Positions 32,426 to 43,604 of a DNA stretch of 64,000 nucleotides are shown here, one piece after another; the stretch's first letter is position 1, and each line of letters starts with the position of its first letter. The stretch is from positions 15,066,001 to 15,130,000 of the forward strand of contig CP075492.1 of assembly GCA_021613535.1 (NCBI GenBank), in the 5' to 3' direction. Below the pieces are notes generated by a model. It saw only the letters and a program-made list of their open reading frames with translations, did not search any database and was not told the origin of the DNA. Source of the stretch: Adineta vaga. Lineage: Eukaryota; Rotifera. The translations under genes were made by a program, and so were the position numbers.

Positions 32426-33794
32426 TTATTTAATTAAGATAGGTTCAATAAATGTTAATGAATCAACTGCAGCTTCACTTGATTGAGCCATTCGTACAAT
32501 GGCATTTATCGTATCATTAGTTGCTTTATATTTTGCTCTAATACTAGCAATCACTGTTCCTTCATCATCAATAAATAGATCGCTGACTTGTAATTCATTC
32601 AATCCGAATTGAGCTCCGTAATCAATATAAATCGCTTCCGCCATGTTACATTCAACAGTTTGACATATGACAAACATATATAAAGGAATATTCGATGGAT
32701 ACATGGAACCTGTTAAATGAAAGATGGGCAAATCAGTACGTGGATTTATTACAACTTGAACTTTTGTCACTGGAGATCGCGTTGGCAATGGTCGATTAGG
32801 AATAGTCAGTTGTAATTGAATGGATTCAGTACAATCAGCATCAATACAATGAATATAAGTGATATCTGAAACAAACAAAAAGAACATTTCAGACATTAAG
32901 AAAACCATGCAAAAATCGAAATATTCTACCAGATTGTGGTGTTTGTCCAGTAGTAGTAATTGTAAAACGAAACTGTGAATCAACCGTTAAATAAACGAAA
33001 TAAACAAAGTTACGATCAGTTTTAAATTGATTGACTAATGTTTCATTGCATGATACAGTTAAACAATGAATTAAATTCAGTTCATTATTGCATAAAGTAA
33101 GCCATGATGGAAAACCATGTCGATTGATAGCTACATCGATACTTGTACCTAAACAATTGGCATCTCCCGTTAAATTAAATGGTAAGGAAACAACTGAACG
33201 TGATAATTGACATAACGGATCTTGACAGGTTTCAATTGTATATCCGGTTACTCGATTATCACGTGAAGCATATTTGGCTTCTGGAATTAACATTGTTGGT
33301 AAGCCCTGCGATTGAGTAAATGTTAAACGTAGACCAGCTTGACCAAATCCAGAACTATCAACCGTATTCATTACTCGAGGTTTTGAACAATTGGAATCTT
33401 CAGGTGCACAAACAATGAGTTCTGTATCACGATTTGGTTTTGCATATCCAGTTGATAAGAAAAACTGAGCATTACTAATCGTAGGAGATTGTTGATAGAT
33501 TCGACGCGGTGATACACCACCGTATGCTAATCGGGCAACATTCAAACCAGGCATTGGTATCATATTTACTTGACTACAATCACGTGTTTTACATGTAAAT
33601 ACTGTCGATTTATCATGAAAAGAATATTGAAAGATTGATGGTTGGAAAGTGATCGGTATTAAACTAGCTGAAAAATCTGGATAGAGTGACATAGGTGTTG
33701 TAATCCATGCCGTAGCAGAGATAATTTTGTATGTTGATGATGCACTCCAAATAAGTTTTATAATACTGATTAAAAAAAGAAAGACTGCTTTCAT
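32426..33794 (-). CDS. Secreted repeat protein with paired cysteines (propeller-like)
   Basis: Exon 1 is 33794-32930 and exon 2 is 32865-32426 (64-nt intron); 434 residues. A signal peptide is clear (MKAVFLFLISIIKLIWSASS). The rest is built of ~60-70-residue units, each ending in a strand with a short-spaced cysteine pair: FTCKTRDCS, VCAPEDSNCS, ETCQDPLCQ, HCLTVSCNE, HCIDADCTE and ICQTVECN. Each unit contains a 'GxP' turn (QGLPTMLI, HGFPSWLT, TDLPIFHL). This pattern resembles six-bladed repeat proteins of bacteria with 'GxPxIxY...vxhCxdxxC' units, suggesting a secreted beta-propeller with one disulfide per blade. No catalytic residues are recognised. A role in surface or matrix binding is only a guess. 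Confidence 0.7.
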
Positions 33795-35115
33795 TTCGTT
33801 TCTATATTCTCAATTTAAATCAAACGTCAGTCTTTGCTTCAGCACAATGAATATATATATATATATATAGATTATTTTATGAGAATATTTGACAGATGGA
33901 TGCATATGACTAAATAGAATAACAACGATTATATAGCTCATTACTTTTTACAGAGTATTCTTTCAAAATATAATACTTATTAATAATTATTTAATATATA
34001 AGTTAACTTATTCTTTGGTCAAGTAATATCATATCGATTTATCGATTAAAAAGATAACAAGTATTGGTAATCAACCGCCTGCCTTTCCTATCATTGTTAG
34101 ATCAACCAGTGAATGAATAAATATACACAAATAAGATTGAGATGGGAATATGTCATTCAAAAGATTTTCAAGTTATTATAACGGAAACTGTGTTAATTCT
34201 TTTATGAGTACATAGAATTCTCATATCTCTGTCACAATATTTTGCTCGTCGAACGGTTTTTTACTATTAAACTTTTCATACAAATTTTTAATAATTCAAG
34301 ATAACAAAAGCAATAGGAAACGATTCGATTGTTTTATTTCTATACATTTGTATTGAGAATTTTCTCATCAAGGTTAAATCAGGTACATATTAACATCTCT
34401 ATATTTTAAATGTACCCATAACCTACATGCAGATATAGATCTAGGTACTGTTTTTTTTCTTTTTCTGTTGTTTTGTCCTTGTCTTTTTTCATCTACTGAT
34501 CGTTATTTTCATGTTCATGTTATTATGTGATGTCGGCTTATAAAAAAAAGAACGTTCCCATTTCCACCATCACCAAACTTATAAATTAAATTTTCAATAA
34601 ATAATTTAATTGGCCAGACAGTACGAATTCGCACTTCCCATTTCGTTTATGCAATGTATTACAACATAGTTAATTTGGTCATGCTTCATATACAGGTATT
34701 GATAAGAGAAGAAGAGAAGGGAAAAAAATCACCTTTTAAATGTGAAACTTCTTTTCGCGTCTTTTCTCCTCGCAATATATGAAAATAACCTTGTACATCA
34801 TCATCTACATATCTACCTGTACATATAAGTATGAACCACGTGTTAATCAAAATACTCCCTAATAAGAATGGATATTTTGTTTTATGTGTTAATATTGTTA
34901 TTGACATAATTTTTTTTCACTCGAGCGATTGCTACTCAGGTAGAGCTGTCTTATTTCTTTTCACTCATTTGAATTTATTGAGAGAAAAGACATCAGCGGA
35001 TAGATATGTATCTTTACACATTTCTTTCCTTTATCTCCGAGAATAGAAATCAATTTAGAGTGCATAGCATTTGTTTTGTACTGTATTTTTTTATTTAGTC
35101 CAATTATTCAGAACA
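33795..35115. other. Long intergenic region with AT microsatellite
   Basis: 1.3 kb between divergent genes. It holds an (AT)n tract at ~33,849-33,868 and a poly-T/GT-rich part at ~34,450. The last ~420 bp (from ~34,690) is recognisably homologous to the region upstream of the second LicD copy (~48,190-48,420), sharing TTTACCTGTACAT/CTACCTGTACAT and ACACGTG/CCACGTG blocks. No coding gene is called. Confidence 0.5.
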
Positions 35116-35883
35116 ATGAAAGATTCATATCGTACGCCAACTACAATATCTTTCTATTCAAAAAAGAAAAATACATTTCTCATTTACATTCTACGAAATG
35201 GTTTAATTCGTTCGATTCTATTATTTCTCTTAATTCTACTTCTTTCACTTGTTTTTATCTTGGAATTCTATTATCAATATGGTCATTGTTCTGTTGCAGA
35301 AAAATATTCCAAGAAAAATATCAAATTAACTCATCGAACAATGGATATGTTAGATGATCTATCCATCATTTATTGGCCTGATTGTCAATCATTATTAAAT
35401 GTTCTCAGAAATGAAACATATAATCCATGGGATCAAGATGTTGATTTATCAATTCAATGGCCATTAGAATCCAATCATGTTCATTCAGAACTCAATAATA
35501 TTCAACTGTTTATTGAAAAATTAGAAGAATATGATTTTGGTGTTGAATATTATCCAGAGAGAAAATTATTTTCATTATCATCTCATAATGGAAAATCCGA
35601 TCGACAGCCACATGTTGATATTTGGTTATGGAATCGACAATATAAAAATATAAATAATGAAGAAAAAGAAGTATTAGAATTATTTGATCATAGTTTTAAA
35701 TATCAATCAAGATTAATATCAGATATTCATCCATTAAGATCTGCGATATGGTTAGGAAGAATGGTGAAAATACCGAATGAAGCACATGAAATTTCACGTA
35801 AAGAATATGGCGGATCATATATGAAAGCTCTTATATATCGAGGCAATTGTTTTCATAACCTTTTTGATGGTCGATGGTTTTAA
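35116..35883 (+). CDS. LicD/fukutin-like type II membrane protein, copy 1
   Basis: 255 residues from ATG 35116, chosen because protein similarity to the copy at 48.5 kb starts exactly there (M-K/N-D/N-SYR). One membrane helix (RSILLFLLILLLSLVFILEFYY, ~37-58) follows a basic N-terminus, giving type II (Golgi-like) topology. The lumenal part has YWPDCQSLLNVLRN and NPWDQDVDLSIQWP, where the WDxDxD motif is the metal/nucleotide site of LicD-type nucleotidyltransferases (phosphorylcholine transfer in bacteria; ribitol-phosphate transfer by fukutin/FKRP in animals). HVDIWLW follows, a second acidic metal-binding element. The protein ends NCFHNLFDGRWF. The function is likely the transfer of a phosphorylated group to a glycan. 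The acceptor is unknown. Confidence 0.8.
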   Translation: MKDSYRTPTTISFYSKKKNTFLIYILRNGLIRSILLFLLILLLSLVFILEFYYQYGHCSVAEKYSKKNIKLTHRTMDMLDDLSIIYWPDCQSLLNVLRNETYNPWDQDVDLSIQWPLESNHVHSELNNIQLFIEKLEEYDFGVEYYPERKLFSLSSHNGKSDRQPHVDIWLWNRQYKNINNEEKEVLELFDHSFKYQSRLISDIHPLRSAIWLGRMVKIPNEAHEISRKEYGGSYMKALIYRGNCFHNLFDGRWF

Positions 35884-36608
35884 TCATCGTTAAACAAAAA
35901 TAGAGTAGTTTTGTCTCTTACTTATAATTGAACTAATCAATAAAGTTTATTCACATCCTCAATGATTTACCAAAAATCGTAATAAACTACTGTTTTTATC
36001 CATGCATAATAATCGTATAGTTTTTTTTGTGCTTTTAACATGTGACAATGGTTTATAAGGCAGCTTTTATCGACTGTTTTTATTTATTGTATGATGTTAT
36101 GTTTTTCAGTTGTAAAGGAGTAAAATTTCTGTAATATGAATACCATGGGGATCGACGGAAATGTTTATTTTAGAGCAGTGATTATAATAGATAAGATTTA
36201 GCAACAATAAGCCTGCACATTCTTTTAAGAACATGAGGTACATTTCTAATAGAAACATAAATTTTTTTTTTCATTCTTATTGAAAGACATACTGTTTCGT
36301 TGTTTCGAGGTTACATCAATTCTAGACGTCATGTTTAATTTGACGAATATTGAAATAAAATTTATGCTCTGTTTTCTCTTCTATGTTTTATTGATTGAAT
36401 GTAACTCTACAACAAGCAAAGTTCGTAACACTGAATTTCACATCATTATCTATGACTGTGCATAATTATAAAGTTAATATATATATATACAGATTGGACC
36501 TTAAATTGCGTTCATATTTTTGAGTAAAGAGATGTTTATATAAAGGAAAGATACAAAACGAGCTCAGGGATATCCCAAACATGTTCAGTAAGCGATGTTT
36601 TACTATAT
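35884..36608. other. Intergenic region, no gene recognised
   Basis: AT-rich spacer with a short (TA)n run at ~36,478-36,490. One 61-codon frame (36280-36465) has no family features. Confidence 0.4.
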
Positions 36609-36740
36609 TATCACGAAGATATAATCAGTGAACTTTCAAAATGTCCAATATGCACACGACCTCTGATTGATTCTGTATCAGTCAAAACTAAACCTAAATC
36701 ATCTATATTTTGTCGATCATGTTATAAGAACGGCGCAGTT
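36609..36740 (+). pseudogene. RING-like zinc-binding fragment
   Basis: A ~43-codon open stretch reads YHEDIISELSKCPICTRPL, then IDSVSVKTKPKSSIFCRSCY. The CPIC...FCRSCY spacing fits half of a RING/U-box-type zinc site. The frame is open upstream to ~36,560 but no initiation codon or flanking exon with the remaining ligands was found, and the sequence degenerates after the GGCGCAG at 36,731-36,737. It is probably a remnant of a RING-finger gene. It could be an internal exon if a donor at ~36,740 is used. Confidence 0.3.
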
Positions 36741-36993
36741 ATTTTTTCTTTTGACTATTTTCAAGAGATACGATTATTCTTATTGGTAATATTAAACATT
36801 TCCAGTGATCTCTGATACACAGCCATCATATGATCGATTCGAATGTTGATTTTTATTGTTTTGTCGAAAGTCATCTCAACTGAAATACGGCAAACTGTAA
36901 CGTATATCCATAATAATTCTTGATGTACAGATGAACGAAGAATAGAATGTTTGAAACGATTACTAGTACGTAACTATATTTTACCATTGATTG

Positions 36994-37947
36994 TCACAAT
37001 ATCTGTTTGATAAAGATTCTTCTCAACATTTTCATACATATTTGTTGAACTTCTAGTCGAAATGTTCGTGATGAACAAAAATATATCCAGAATGAAACAC
37101 TATTGTTGAAATAAATCAAGAATGTTCCATTCAAATAACTAAGAAATGACTCAATGATTTGTCGATCGGCACTTTTTACTACTGTTTGTGTTGCTGCTTG
37201 ATATAACAGATTCACTGATAATGGTACTGTTGTTATGATATAAAACATCGTTTCAATCAATAACATCTTCATCATATCACGATCACGCTTATGAATACGA
37301 TGAACATTCGAACCTCTTGCTGTACTTGGTTGTATACGAGTACGAATCTTCTTCAAATTTTTAAATATTAAAACACCAAATGTGATCATAAAAAATAGAG
37401 GAATAATACCAACGACTATAGTTATATATGATGATAAGATAATTGATGATAAACCTCGTTTTCCACCACATCGACCATTTTCAAGTGAATTTAATGTATA
37501 TGGCCATATCGCAAAACTAAACCAAAAGATTGGAACACAAATAACAATCAAAATCGTTGTTCGAAATCGACTAAATGATCGAATACGAAGATGATCACTT
37601 GAAATAACATACCGATCAATACAAGCACAGATGAAATATGTTCGCATTATTTGATTAAATGAATGACGAAAATAGAATTGAAGTTCACAAAATTGAACAG
37701 AAATTATCGATGGATTTGGATGATATAAGGAATAAACAACAGGAATTGTTGAAATATTCAAACCAATCAAACCACATAATGATGCTGCAAATATATAGAT
37801 TGAACAACTATTTCGACGATATGCTGGACAAAAGAAGACTAACATATTCAATAGTAAACCAATATTGCCAAGAACAATGTATGTTGTCATTCCATATCGT
37901 GTCAAATCTCGTTGTAGAGATGGCAGGTAATTGACAATCCATGACAT
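36994..37947 (-). CDS. Rhodopsin-like GPCR (FMRFamide-receptor-like), single exon
   Basis: 317 residues without introns, start MSWIVNYLPSLQRDL. TM1 is YIVLGNIGLLLNMLVFFC and TM2 follows CSIYIFAASLCGLIGLN. A cysteine sits before TM3 (QFCELQFYF), TM3 ends CACIDRYVISS (intact DRY), loop 2 has GRCGG, TM5 is IILSSYITIVVGIIPLFFM, the third loop is basic (LKKIRTRIQPS), TM6 is LIETMFYIITTVPLSVNLLY, and TM7 has NNSVSFWIYFCSSRTFR in place of NPxxY plus helix 8. The conserved DRY, Cys pair and NNS..F.IYF form is typical of the FMRFamide/peptide-receptor-like expansion in rotifers. Compared with the other GPCRs here it is the most canonical, so a functional receptor is likely. Confidence 0.88.
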   Translation of the reverse strand: MSWIVNYLPSLQRDLTRYGMTTYIVLGNIGLLLNMLVFFCPAYRRNSCSIYIFAASLCGLIGLNISTIPVVYSLYHPNPSIISVQFCELQFYFRHSFNQIMRTYFICACIDRYVISSDHLRIRSFSRFRTTILIVICVPIFWFSFAIWPYTLNSLENGRCGGKRGLSSIILSSYITIVVGIIPLFFMITFGVLIFKNLKKIRTRIQPSTARGSNVHRIHKRDRDMMKMLLIETMFYIITTVPLSVNLLYQAATQTVVKSADRQIIESFLSYLNGTFLIYFNNSVSFWIYFCSSRTFRLEVQQICMKMLRRIFIKQIL

Positions 37948-38745
37948 GTTTGTGTTTTATTCTCATAATAAATTTGTCTTAGTTCTGAGAATGTTCTTCA
38001 TGTTCTTTTTAGATTTATCAAACAACGAATCTAAGTAGATTAAGATTTACGCCTAAAAGATTATCTCATTCTTCTCAAGAACTATGATAAAATGACGTCT
38101 TTCGTTCTATTTTTACCTGATATCTACACCTACTCATTTCTATAATTACTATTTAAAAGCCCTATTCTTAATTGAATAATTAAACAACAAATACTTTACT
38201 AGATGTGTCTCATCAGTTTGTTTTAGCTATTAAGAATGTGAAAGTATATTATATTATTTTTGTATTTATATAAGTCGTATTTCTTTTTAACATTTGTTAT
38301 TTTATTCAATATTGTGAATAGGCGTAATTTCATTTCGACGATTCTTCAATCATTCACAAATCTTCCTATATAAAACACTATTTCTTTCGACATGTTAAGG
38401 AGGTGAAGAGATATAAGTACTATATTGATAGACGTAATTAATCGTCTCAAACAAGTTGAATTATAGAAATATTCAAATGTTCAAAGGTAAAGAACATCAA
38501 CAGGCAAACAACTAAAAACAAAAAAGACCTATGAAAAGAGAGATTTTGATATAAACTTCACGTCGAAATATATAGTAAGAGTGCGCTGTGTTGATGAAGT
38601 ATCACATGAACATAATCATTTTAATGTGATCCGATAAAAAAAGTTTAACAAAAATGAGAGTAGATAAAATAAGTGCTTTATTAGAAATCATACATTCATA
38701 TTCATGTGTGCTCAATCACGATCAAACGATGTTTTCCATATTTCA
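37948..38745. other. Intergenic region, no gene recognised
   Basis: 800 bp between the GPCR start and the 3' end of the ART-TPR gene. TATTTATATAAGTCG (~38,270) and TATATAAAACACT (~38,367) are TATA-like but their orientation is undecided. Confidence 0.4.
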
Positions 38746-41223
38746 TTACATAATACACCATTTTTTCTTCGTCGGTTGATAACAGTGCGTTATCAAGTTT
38801 AAATTCGTCTCTTCAATAATACCTAGCATATTTTCTCTATCATTGAAACTTGTGTTTTCATTTCGTTTTGCAAGAATAATAAGATTTTCGATCTCCTCAA
38901 TATAATTATGATTGATATTAATATTTAATTTAAGTAAAATCATTGCCTTTTCGAAATAATTAATAGAATCTTGCCATTTTTGCATATTATAATACAGTCG
39001 ACCAATATTTTCTAACGATATAATAATTTCTGCGTGTTCTTTTTGTAAAAAATTTTCCTGCTTGTTCAACGCTTTTAACTGATAATTTAATGCATCAGTA
39101 AACATGTTAGATTTCCATAGCAAACGACTGATATCAATTAAGCAATGAATAATTATAGAATCAGTTGAATTTAATGATCGTTCAAAAATAGTCAACGCTT
39201 TTTCATAATAATCAATTCCTTCCGTGATATTTGATGTAATATCACCCATATTTTTAAGAATATGACCGAGAAGTAGATTATCTTCTTGTTTATTTGCAGT
39301 TTTTTGACAAAATTCCATCGCACATTTATCTTCATTCTTTTTCATGTAAATATCAATAATTCGATTGAAATCATCGATTAAATTTGGATGAGAACATGGT
39401 AAAAGTTTTTCATCGATTTCAAATGCACGACAATAATAAACAAGAGCTTGTTCATAATCTTTAAGATCTTCATAAACTAAACCAATATTTCCCAAACAAC
39501 ATGCAATATTAGGATGGTCTAATGGAAGCAATCTTCGATACATAGCCAATGCTTGATTCAAATATTCTAATGCAGTCTTAAACTCATTTTTATCTCGATA
39601 AAGCAACCCGAGACCATTCATTGCTATTGCTTTCATCTGATAATCATCATGAAAATTATTCTGAAAAATCTTAAGAGATCTTTCAAGATAAAATAAAGCT
39701 TTGTTATAATTTCCTTTTAGATGATAAACTAAACCAATGTTCATAAGTGATGCTGCAGTTGCAGGATGCTGTGCATGTAAATTTCGTCGACGTAAAATAT
39801 ATGCTCGTACATAGAATTCCAAAGCTAATCTTAGTTGACATCTTCCATAGAAAATAATACCTAAATTATTATAAACGGATGCAAAATCTTCATGGTTAGG
39901 AGGTAAAGTTTTCAATAGTTTACGAAAATATTTGTCACCCTTATCTAATCGTCCAAATTCAAAAAATAATAAACGACCAAATAAAATTTGTGGACTATAA
40001 TCATCTATTTGTCGCCGTTTTGCATTGAGATGATCTTGAATAATGATTGATCCTTCATCTGTTGCTGTCATTTGAATTTTGCAACTAGACATTGTTGGAT
40101 CGTAAATAACATTATCAATTTGAAAAACTGATCCTAAACTAAATAAAACTTCTTTTTCACCTTCTATTTGACTACAAAGATCAATATCAGCAAAAACGAT
40201 CGTTTGAAGATTATGAGGAACTTTAATTTCAAATAAAATTGTTTTAAATTCTTCGGAATGTGTTTCAAGAAATTTTAGAGCGACATTTATATCTTTTGTG
40301 GTGGAAAAAAATCCATTTGTTGAGATAAGATTTCCAATATTATGAATTAATTTATTATATTCTTCAATTGACATTCTTTGTCCACGATATAGTGTTAAAA
40401 CTTCCTCATTTTTCTTATTAGATTGTTTCCATATATCTTCTAATTGTGAACATAAATCGATAATAAAGAATCGAAATAGATAAAGTATTTCCACATCTTC
40501 TGTTCTCAATGCTTTATTAACCAACCGATAAACAAATGAATCACGTGTATACCATTCAATAGCTTTATCAGCAGTATATGTTAGTTCAAATTGATCAATT
40601 TTTCTCATTTCACTTTGATTTAATGCATAATATTCTCGACATTTTCCGAGCATATCTTGTTTTGATCGATCTGTTTGAGGCAGCTTTCTTAATATATCGA
40701 TTAATGATTGAAACCATGTGAACGAGCCTAAATCTTTGGATATATCACGAGTTGATTTTTGTTTTTGATGATTAAGTAAATTGAAAGCCATACCTTGTTT
40801 TCTTATGAAATACATGCTTTTTCGTATGGCCTCAACTAAGGATTGCTGATCGGTGAATATATCGGTAATTTTCGGATATTTGCTCAATAATGGAACATAA
40901 CTTTCACGATGAGCACAGAAGATAAATATCACAGTAATTGTTGTTAACGATTGAATTTGAGGAAGAATAGATTGCGATGATGCGCCGGAAACAATGAGAA
41001 ATATCCTTTCTTTGGTAACTCCTCGAATGTAAGCTATACAAAGTTCAGAATCTGTATAGAAAAGAACACAATTGGTTAAATTCTCTAACGAAGTTTGTGT
41101 ATGATGATAGTCCAAAGAATCACTCATATTTGAATCCAACCAAATTAATGTAATATCTTCAAGATTTTCCTCAACTTCGTTTGGTTGTCGATCATGTCTT
41201 CTTACTACATTATTATTGTTCAT
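38746..41223 (-). CDS. VWLD-ART-TPR protein (intact catalytic triad)
   Basis: 825 residues in one exon. Residues ~25-150: an alpha/beta module beginning ITLIWLDSNM with IFLIVSGAS, ITVIFIFCAHRES and ITDIFTDQQSL, shared with the genes at 43.8 and 49.5 kb and called the 'VWLD' module here. Residues ~165-400: an ART domain with LYRGQRMS (R ~279), LISTNGFFSTT (STS) and QIEGEKEVLF (ExE ~353-357), the complete R-S-E triad of arginine-type NAD+:protein ADP-ribosyltransferases. Residues ~420-790: about nine 42-residue kinesin-light-chain-type TPRs (NNLGIIFYG, NIGLVYHLKGNYNKALFY, NIGLVYEDLKDYEQALVYY), later ones degenerate. The TPRs probably bind the target or a partner. The protein lacks a signal peptide and so is cytosolic. 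The last residues, KKKWCIM, are not a true CaaX box. This is the only fully intact ART-TPR gene in the window. Confidence 0.9.
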   Translation of the reverse strand: MNNNNVVRRHDRQPNEVEENLEDITLIWLDSNMSDSLDYHHTQTSLENLTNCVLFYTDSELCIAYIRGVTKERIFLIVSGASSQSILPQIQSLTTITVIFIFCAHRESYVPLLSKYPKITDIFTDQQSLVEAIRKSMYFIRKQGMAFNLLNHQKQKSTRDISKDLGSFTWFQSLIDILRKLPQTDRSKQDMLGKCREYYALNQSEMRKIDQFELTYTADKAIEWYTRDSFVYRLVNKALRTEDVEILYLFRFFIIDLCSQLEDIWKQSNKKNEEVLTLYRGQRMSIEEYNKLIHNIGNLISTNGFFSTTKDINVALKFLETHSEEFKTILFEIKVPHNLQTIVFADIDLCSQIEGEKEVLFSLGSVFQIDNVIYDPTMSSCKIQMTATDEGSIIIQDHLNAKRRQIDDYSPQILFGRLLFFEFGRLDKGDKYFRKLLKTLPPNHEDFASVYNNLGIIFYGRCQLRLALEFYVRAYILRRRNLHAQHPATAASLMNIGLVYHLKGNYNKALFYLERSLKIFQNNFHDDYQMKAIAMNGLGLLYRDKNEFKTALEYLNQALAMYRRLLPLDHPNIACCLGNIGLVYEDLKDYEQALVYYCRAFEIDEKLLPCSHPNLIDDFNRIIDIYMKKNEDKCAMEFCQKTANKQEDNLLLGHILKNMGDITSNITEGIDYYEKALTIFERSLNSTDSIIIHCLIDISRLLWKSNMFTDALNYQLKALNKQENFLQKEHAEIIISLENIGRLYYNMQKWQDSINYFEKAMILLKLNININHNYIEEIENLIILAKRNENTSFNDRENMLGIIEETNLNLITHCYQPTKKKWCIM

Positions 41224-41878
41224 ATTAGTCTTGATTAATCAGTTCTATAAAATCTAGACAACAAGTGTTATTTTTATTTTATTAATATGAATTCTATTAA
41301 GCAATGCTGTGCTCTTTAAAAGCAAGAATTTTTTTTATCAATGAAAGTATGAAATACACTGAATGATATAAAATCGTAAGTTTTTATTAACTAATCCATA
41401 CAAACCATTCGGTTTCAATCAGATACTTATTCAAAAGAGAAAAATATATCCTTCTCAAAATATATTCGATTTTTTTAGCTAAACATATGCTTGGAAGTAC
41501 TAGTGTTAATAAATATACGTAGCTGATTTGAAATCTTGTATATAAAGCAGACAGCACAAATAAAATCTGCGAGTGAAAAGAAATCGAATGCACACTGACA
41601 GCAAACGATATTATTCATACGCTGCAGTGAAGCCGTATTCATGTCATACTCTCAATTCTTTTTTCTTTCGATATTCTTTGTGAGGTTTTGGATAGAAATT
41701 GAATTATATTAAATATCAAAAGCATTTTGCAGGATTCGAATAGATTTTATGATAATTTTTTTTATAGAAGTCGATTTCTAAAGCGTTAATCGAATCTTAC
41801 TGATAGAAACCGATTAAATTCTAAAACAAATCAAATCAATGATAATCTTATTCAAAATCAGTACACATTCGTCTACAA
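41224..41878. other. Intergenic region with a dispersed repeat copy
   Basis: Upstream of the ART-TPR gene (minus) and the GNAT relic (plus). It contains repeat copy B at ~41,395-41,520. Nothing coding was recognised. Confidence 0.5.
41395..41520. repeat. Dispersed non-coding repeat, copy B
   Basis: Matches ~29,575-29,700 in the same orientation through blocks ATATCCTTCTCAAAATA and CTTGGAAGTACTAGTGTTAA (versus CTTGGGAATACTAGGGTTAA). The identity is patchy, with small indels, as expected of an old dispersed element. Confidence 0.55.
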
Positions 41879-42355
41879 ATGGCCACATCGATTGATGAAT
41901 ATACACCTACTGACGTTAACGATCCTCTGCTTCTTGAACTTTGTCGATTATTTATAGATTCTTTCTATAATTACTATCAATTCATTGTACCTGAACTTAA
42001 TCTATCCGAAAGCAAACAAGTAATTCCAACACTTGGACAATCTCTTGAAAAAACAATGTCATTTTTTTGTTTTGCGTGATGAATCATCGAACACAAACTA
42101 AACAACACTATTTATATTGCTCAACTAGCTGTTCATTCATCCTTCAAACGTCAAGGCTTCGGTAGTTTATTTATGCATTATCTGAAAGAGAATTTCGGAT
42201 CCACAATGACCTATGAAGTTTTAACTCGACGAGTGAATCAACCTGCATTACAATTTTATTCAAAATATAATCCTCTAATTATGAATGATGAACGTACCGT
42301 CAACTATGGGTATGATCCGAAGGACTTCATTGGTTTTCGACTAACTGCTATATAG
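41879..42355 (+). pseudogene. GNAT-type N-acetyltransferase relic
   Basis: The frame starts MATSIDEYTPTDVNDPLLLE and stops at 42,077. The downstream frame contains the GNAT acetyl-CoA signature (IAQLAVHSSFKRQGFGSLFM, i.e. the R/QxxGxG/A loop at ~42,145-42,165) and LQFYSKYNPLIM as the C-terminal strand/helix, ending at 42,355. The two parts are out of frame. If the A6 run at ~42,060-42,066 had one A fewer the frame would read EKQCHFFVLRDE, typical of GNAT strand 2-3. A second disturbance lies at ~42,095. GNATs acetylate amines or protein N-termini. Either a decayed gene or one hit by homopolymer errors. Confidence 0.55.
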
Positions 42356-42952
42356 TAAGTTTTGTCTTTAAACAACATATATTCACTGCTTATATTACCT
42401 AGTTCATAGAGCACAAATATTAGATCTGAGTATGAACATAGGATAAAAAACGCTTTTTCTGTACTTTTCATATCCATCCATTGTATAATTTAATAATTTT
42501 TATACTCAAATTTACTTTCTCAATAAAAGCAATCAATGCAGTAAACGATTCTCAACTATTATTGATAAGACTCAACAGTTGTCGATGACACATTAGAAAG
42601 CATGCGTCATTTACGTTAGCTTGTTTTTCTTATTGTAAAAGAATGAAAAAAAATAATATTTCAACTTGGTTTTTTCCAACTTACGAGTACAATGGCATCG
42701 CACTCATGAAAAATCGCATGGAGTATGCAAAAAAAAAATTTTCTATTCGCCTTTTCCTGTCAGAAAATAATTGTGTAATTCAATAAAAATAATCAGAAGA
42801 AATAAACATATTATTCATTTTCTCGGTTAATCGGGTTTTTCTCCAATTCAATAAGGTTTACCCTCCGTGGGAAAAAACCCATTCTATGTTTGTAGATAAG
42901 AGTAGACTTTTTCATTCTTTATTGAAATTCTATCAACATAACAAGGATCAAG
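42356..42952. other. Intergenic region, no gene recognised
   Basis: 600 bp spacer with poly-A/poly-T runs. No ORF or repeat was identified. Confidence 0.4.
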
Positions 42953-43604
42953 ATGATGCCTTTGGTCGATACATTACCGATTGTTCATTTGTCTAAAGAT
43001 ATTTTACAAATTGATCGATTATCACCTCGAAATGAACAACAATCTCAATTAATTATTGACAATAGTAAGAGAATAAATCTACTAAAGAAAATTTTTCAAG
43101 ATATTTTCTTGGCTCTTCCTTCTAGTAAGTTTAGAAGATGTCATTGTTGTTTGGTTGGGTAGGAATGAATCATCATTGAGAAGGAGTCTTATTGAATATT
43201 TACCTTCTCAAAATGTAACTTTAATTCTTTTTTCGAGAAAAGAACAATTATATTCTTGGTTAAATTCAAATTCTTCACTAACAGTTGCTTGTTTGATTAT
43301 TGAAACGAATGAAAATCTTGAAGATTTGATTTGTCGTTGTAATACATATTCATCAATTCGTTCGATACTTATTCGTTGTTTTTCGAATGAATTAAATTAT
43401 TTTCGACGATTATTCAGATCGTATGTAAAAATAAATGGTATCTTTGCTGATGATACACGTTTATCAATCAAATTACTCATTGATCTCGCTCTTTTCTCGG
43501 AAGAAATTGCTGATCATCAGGCAGACAATGAAAATAAACAAATATATGTTCAAAAGAATTACGATCGTGCATTGAATCTATGTGCATTAGCGAAAAGATT
43601 ATAA
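42953..43604 (+). pseudogene. Solo 'VWLD' module gene fragment (one frameshift)
   Basis: The first frame (ATG 42953) gives MMPLVDTLPIVHLSKDILQI...IFQDIFLALP. A one-base shift at ~43,120-43,130 moves into LEDVIVVWLGRNESSLRRSL, then ACLIIETNENLEDLIC, SIRSILIRC and KINGIFADDTRLSIKLLIDLA, ending NLCALAKRL at 43,604. The hhhhWL start, the LII..., the IxxIhhxC strand and the 'hxGIFxDDxxL' end are those of the N-terminal module in the ART-TPR genes at 38.7 and 49.5 kb, but neither ART nor TPR follows. It lies 190 bp upstream of the RING-TRAF-MATH gene, which starts with a similar module, so it may be a partial tandem duplicate. Confidence 0.55.

Noticed and set aside
33849-33868. (AT)n tract as a regulatory or origin element
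   Set aside because: Simple microsatellite; nothing specific around it.
38746-38770. C-terminal KKKWCIM of the ART-TPR protein as a prenylation (CaaX) signal
   Set aside because: The cysteine is third, not fourth, from the end, so it does not fit CaaX, and it is not a CC/CxC Rab-type end either.
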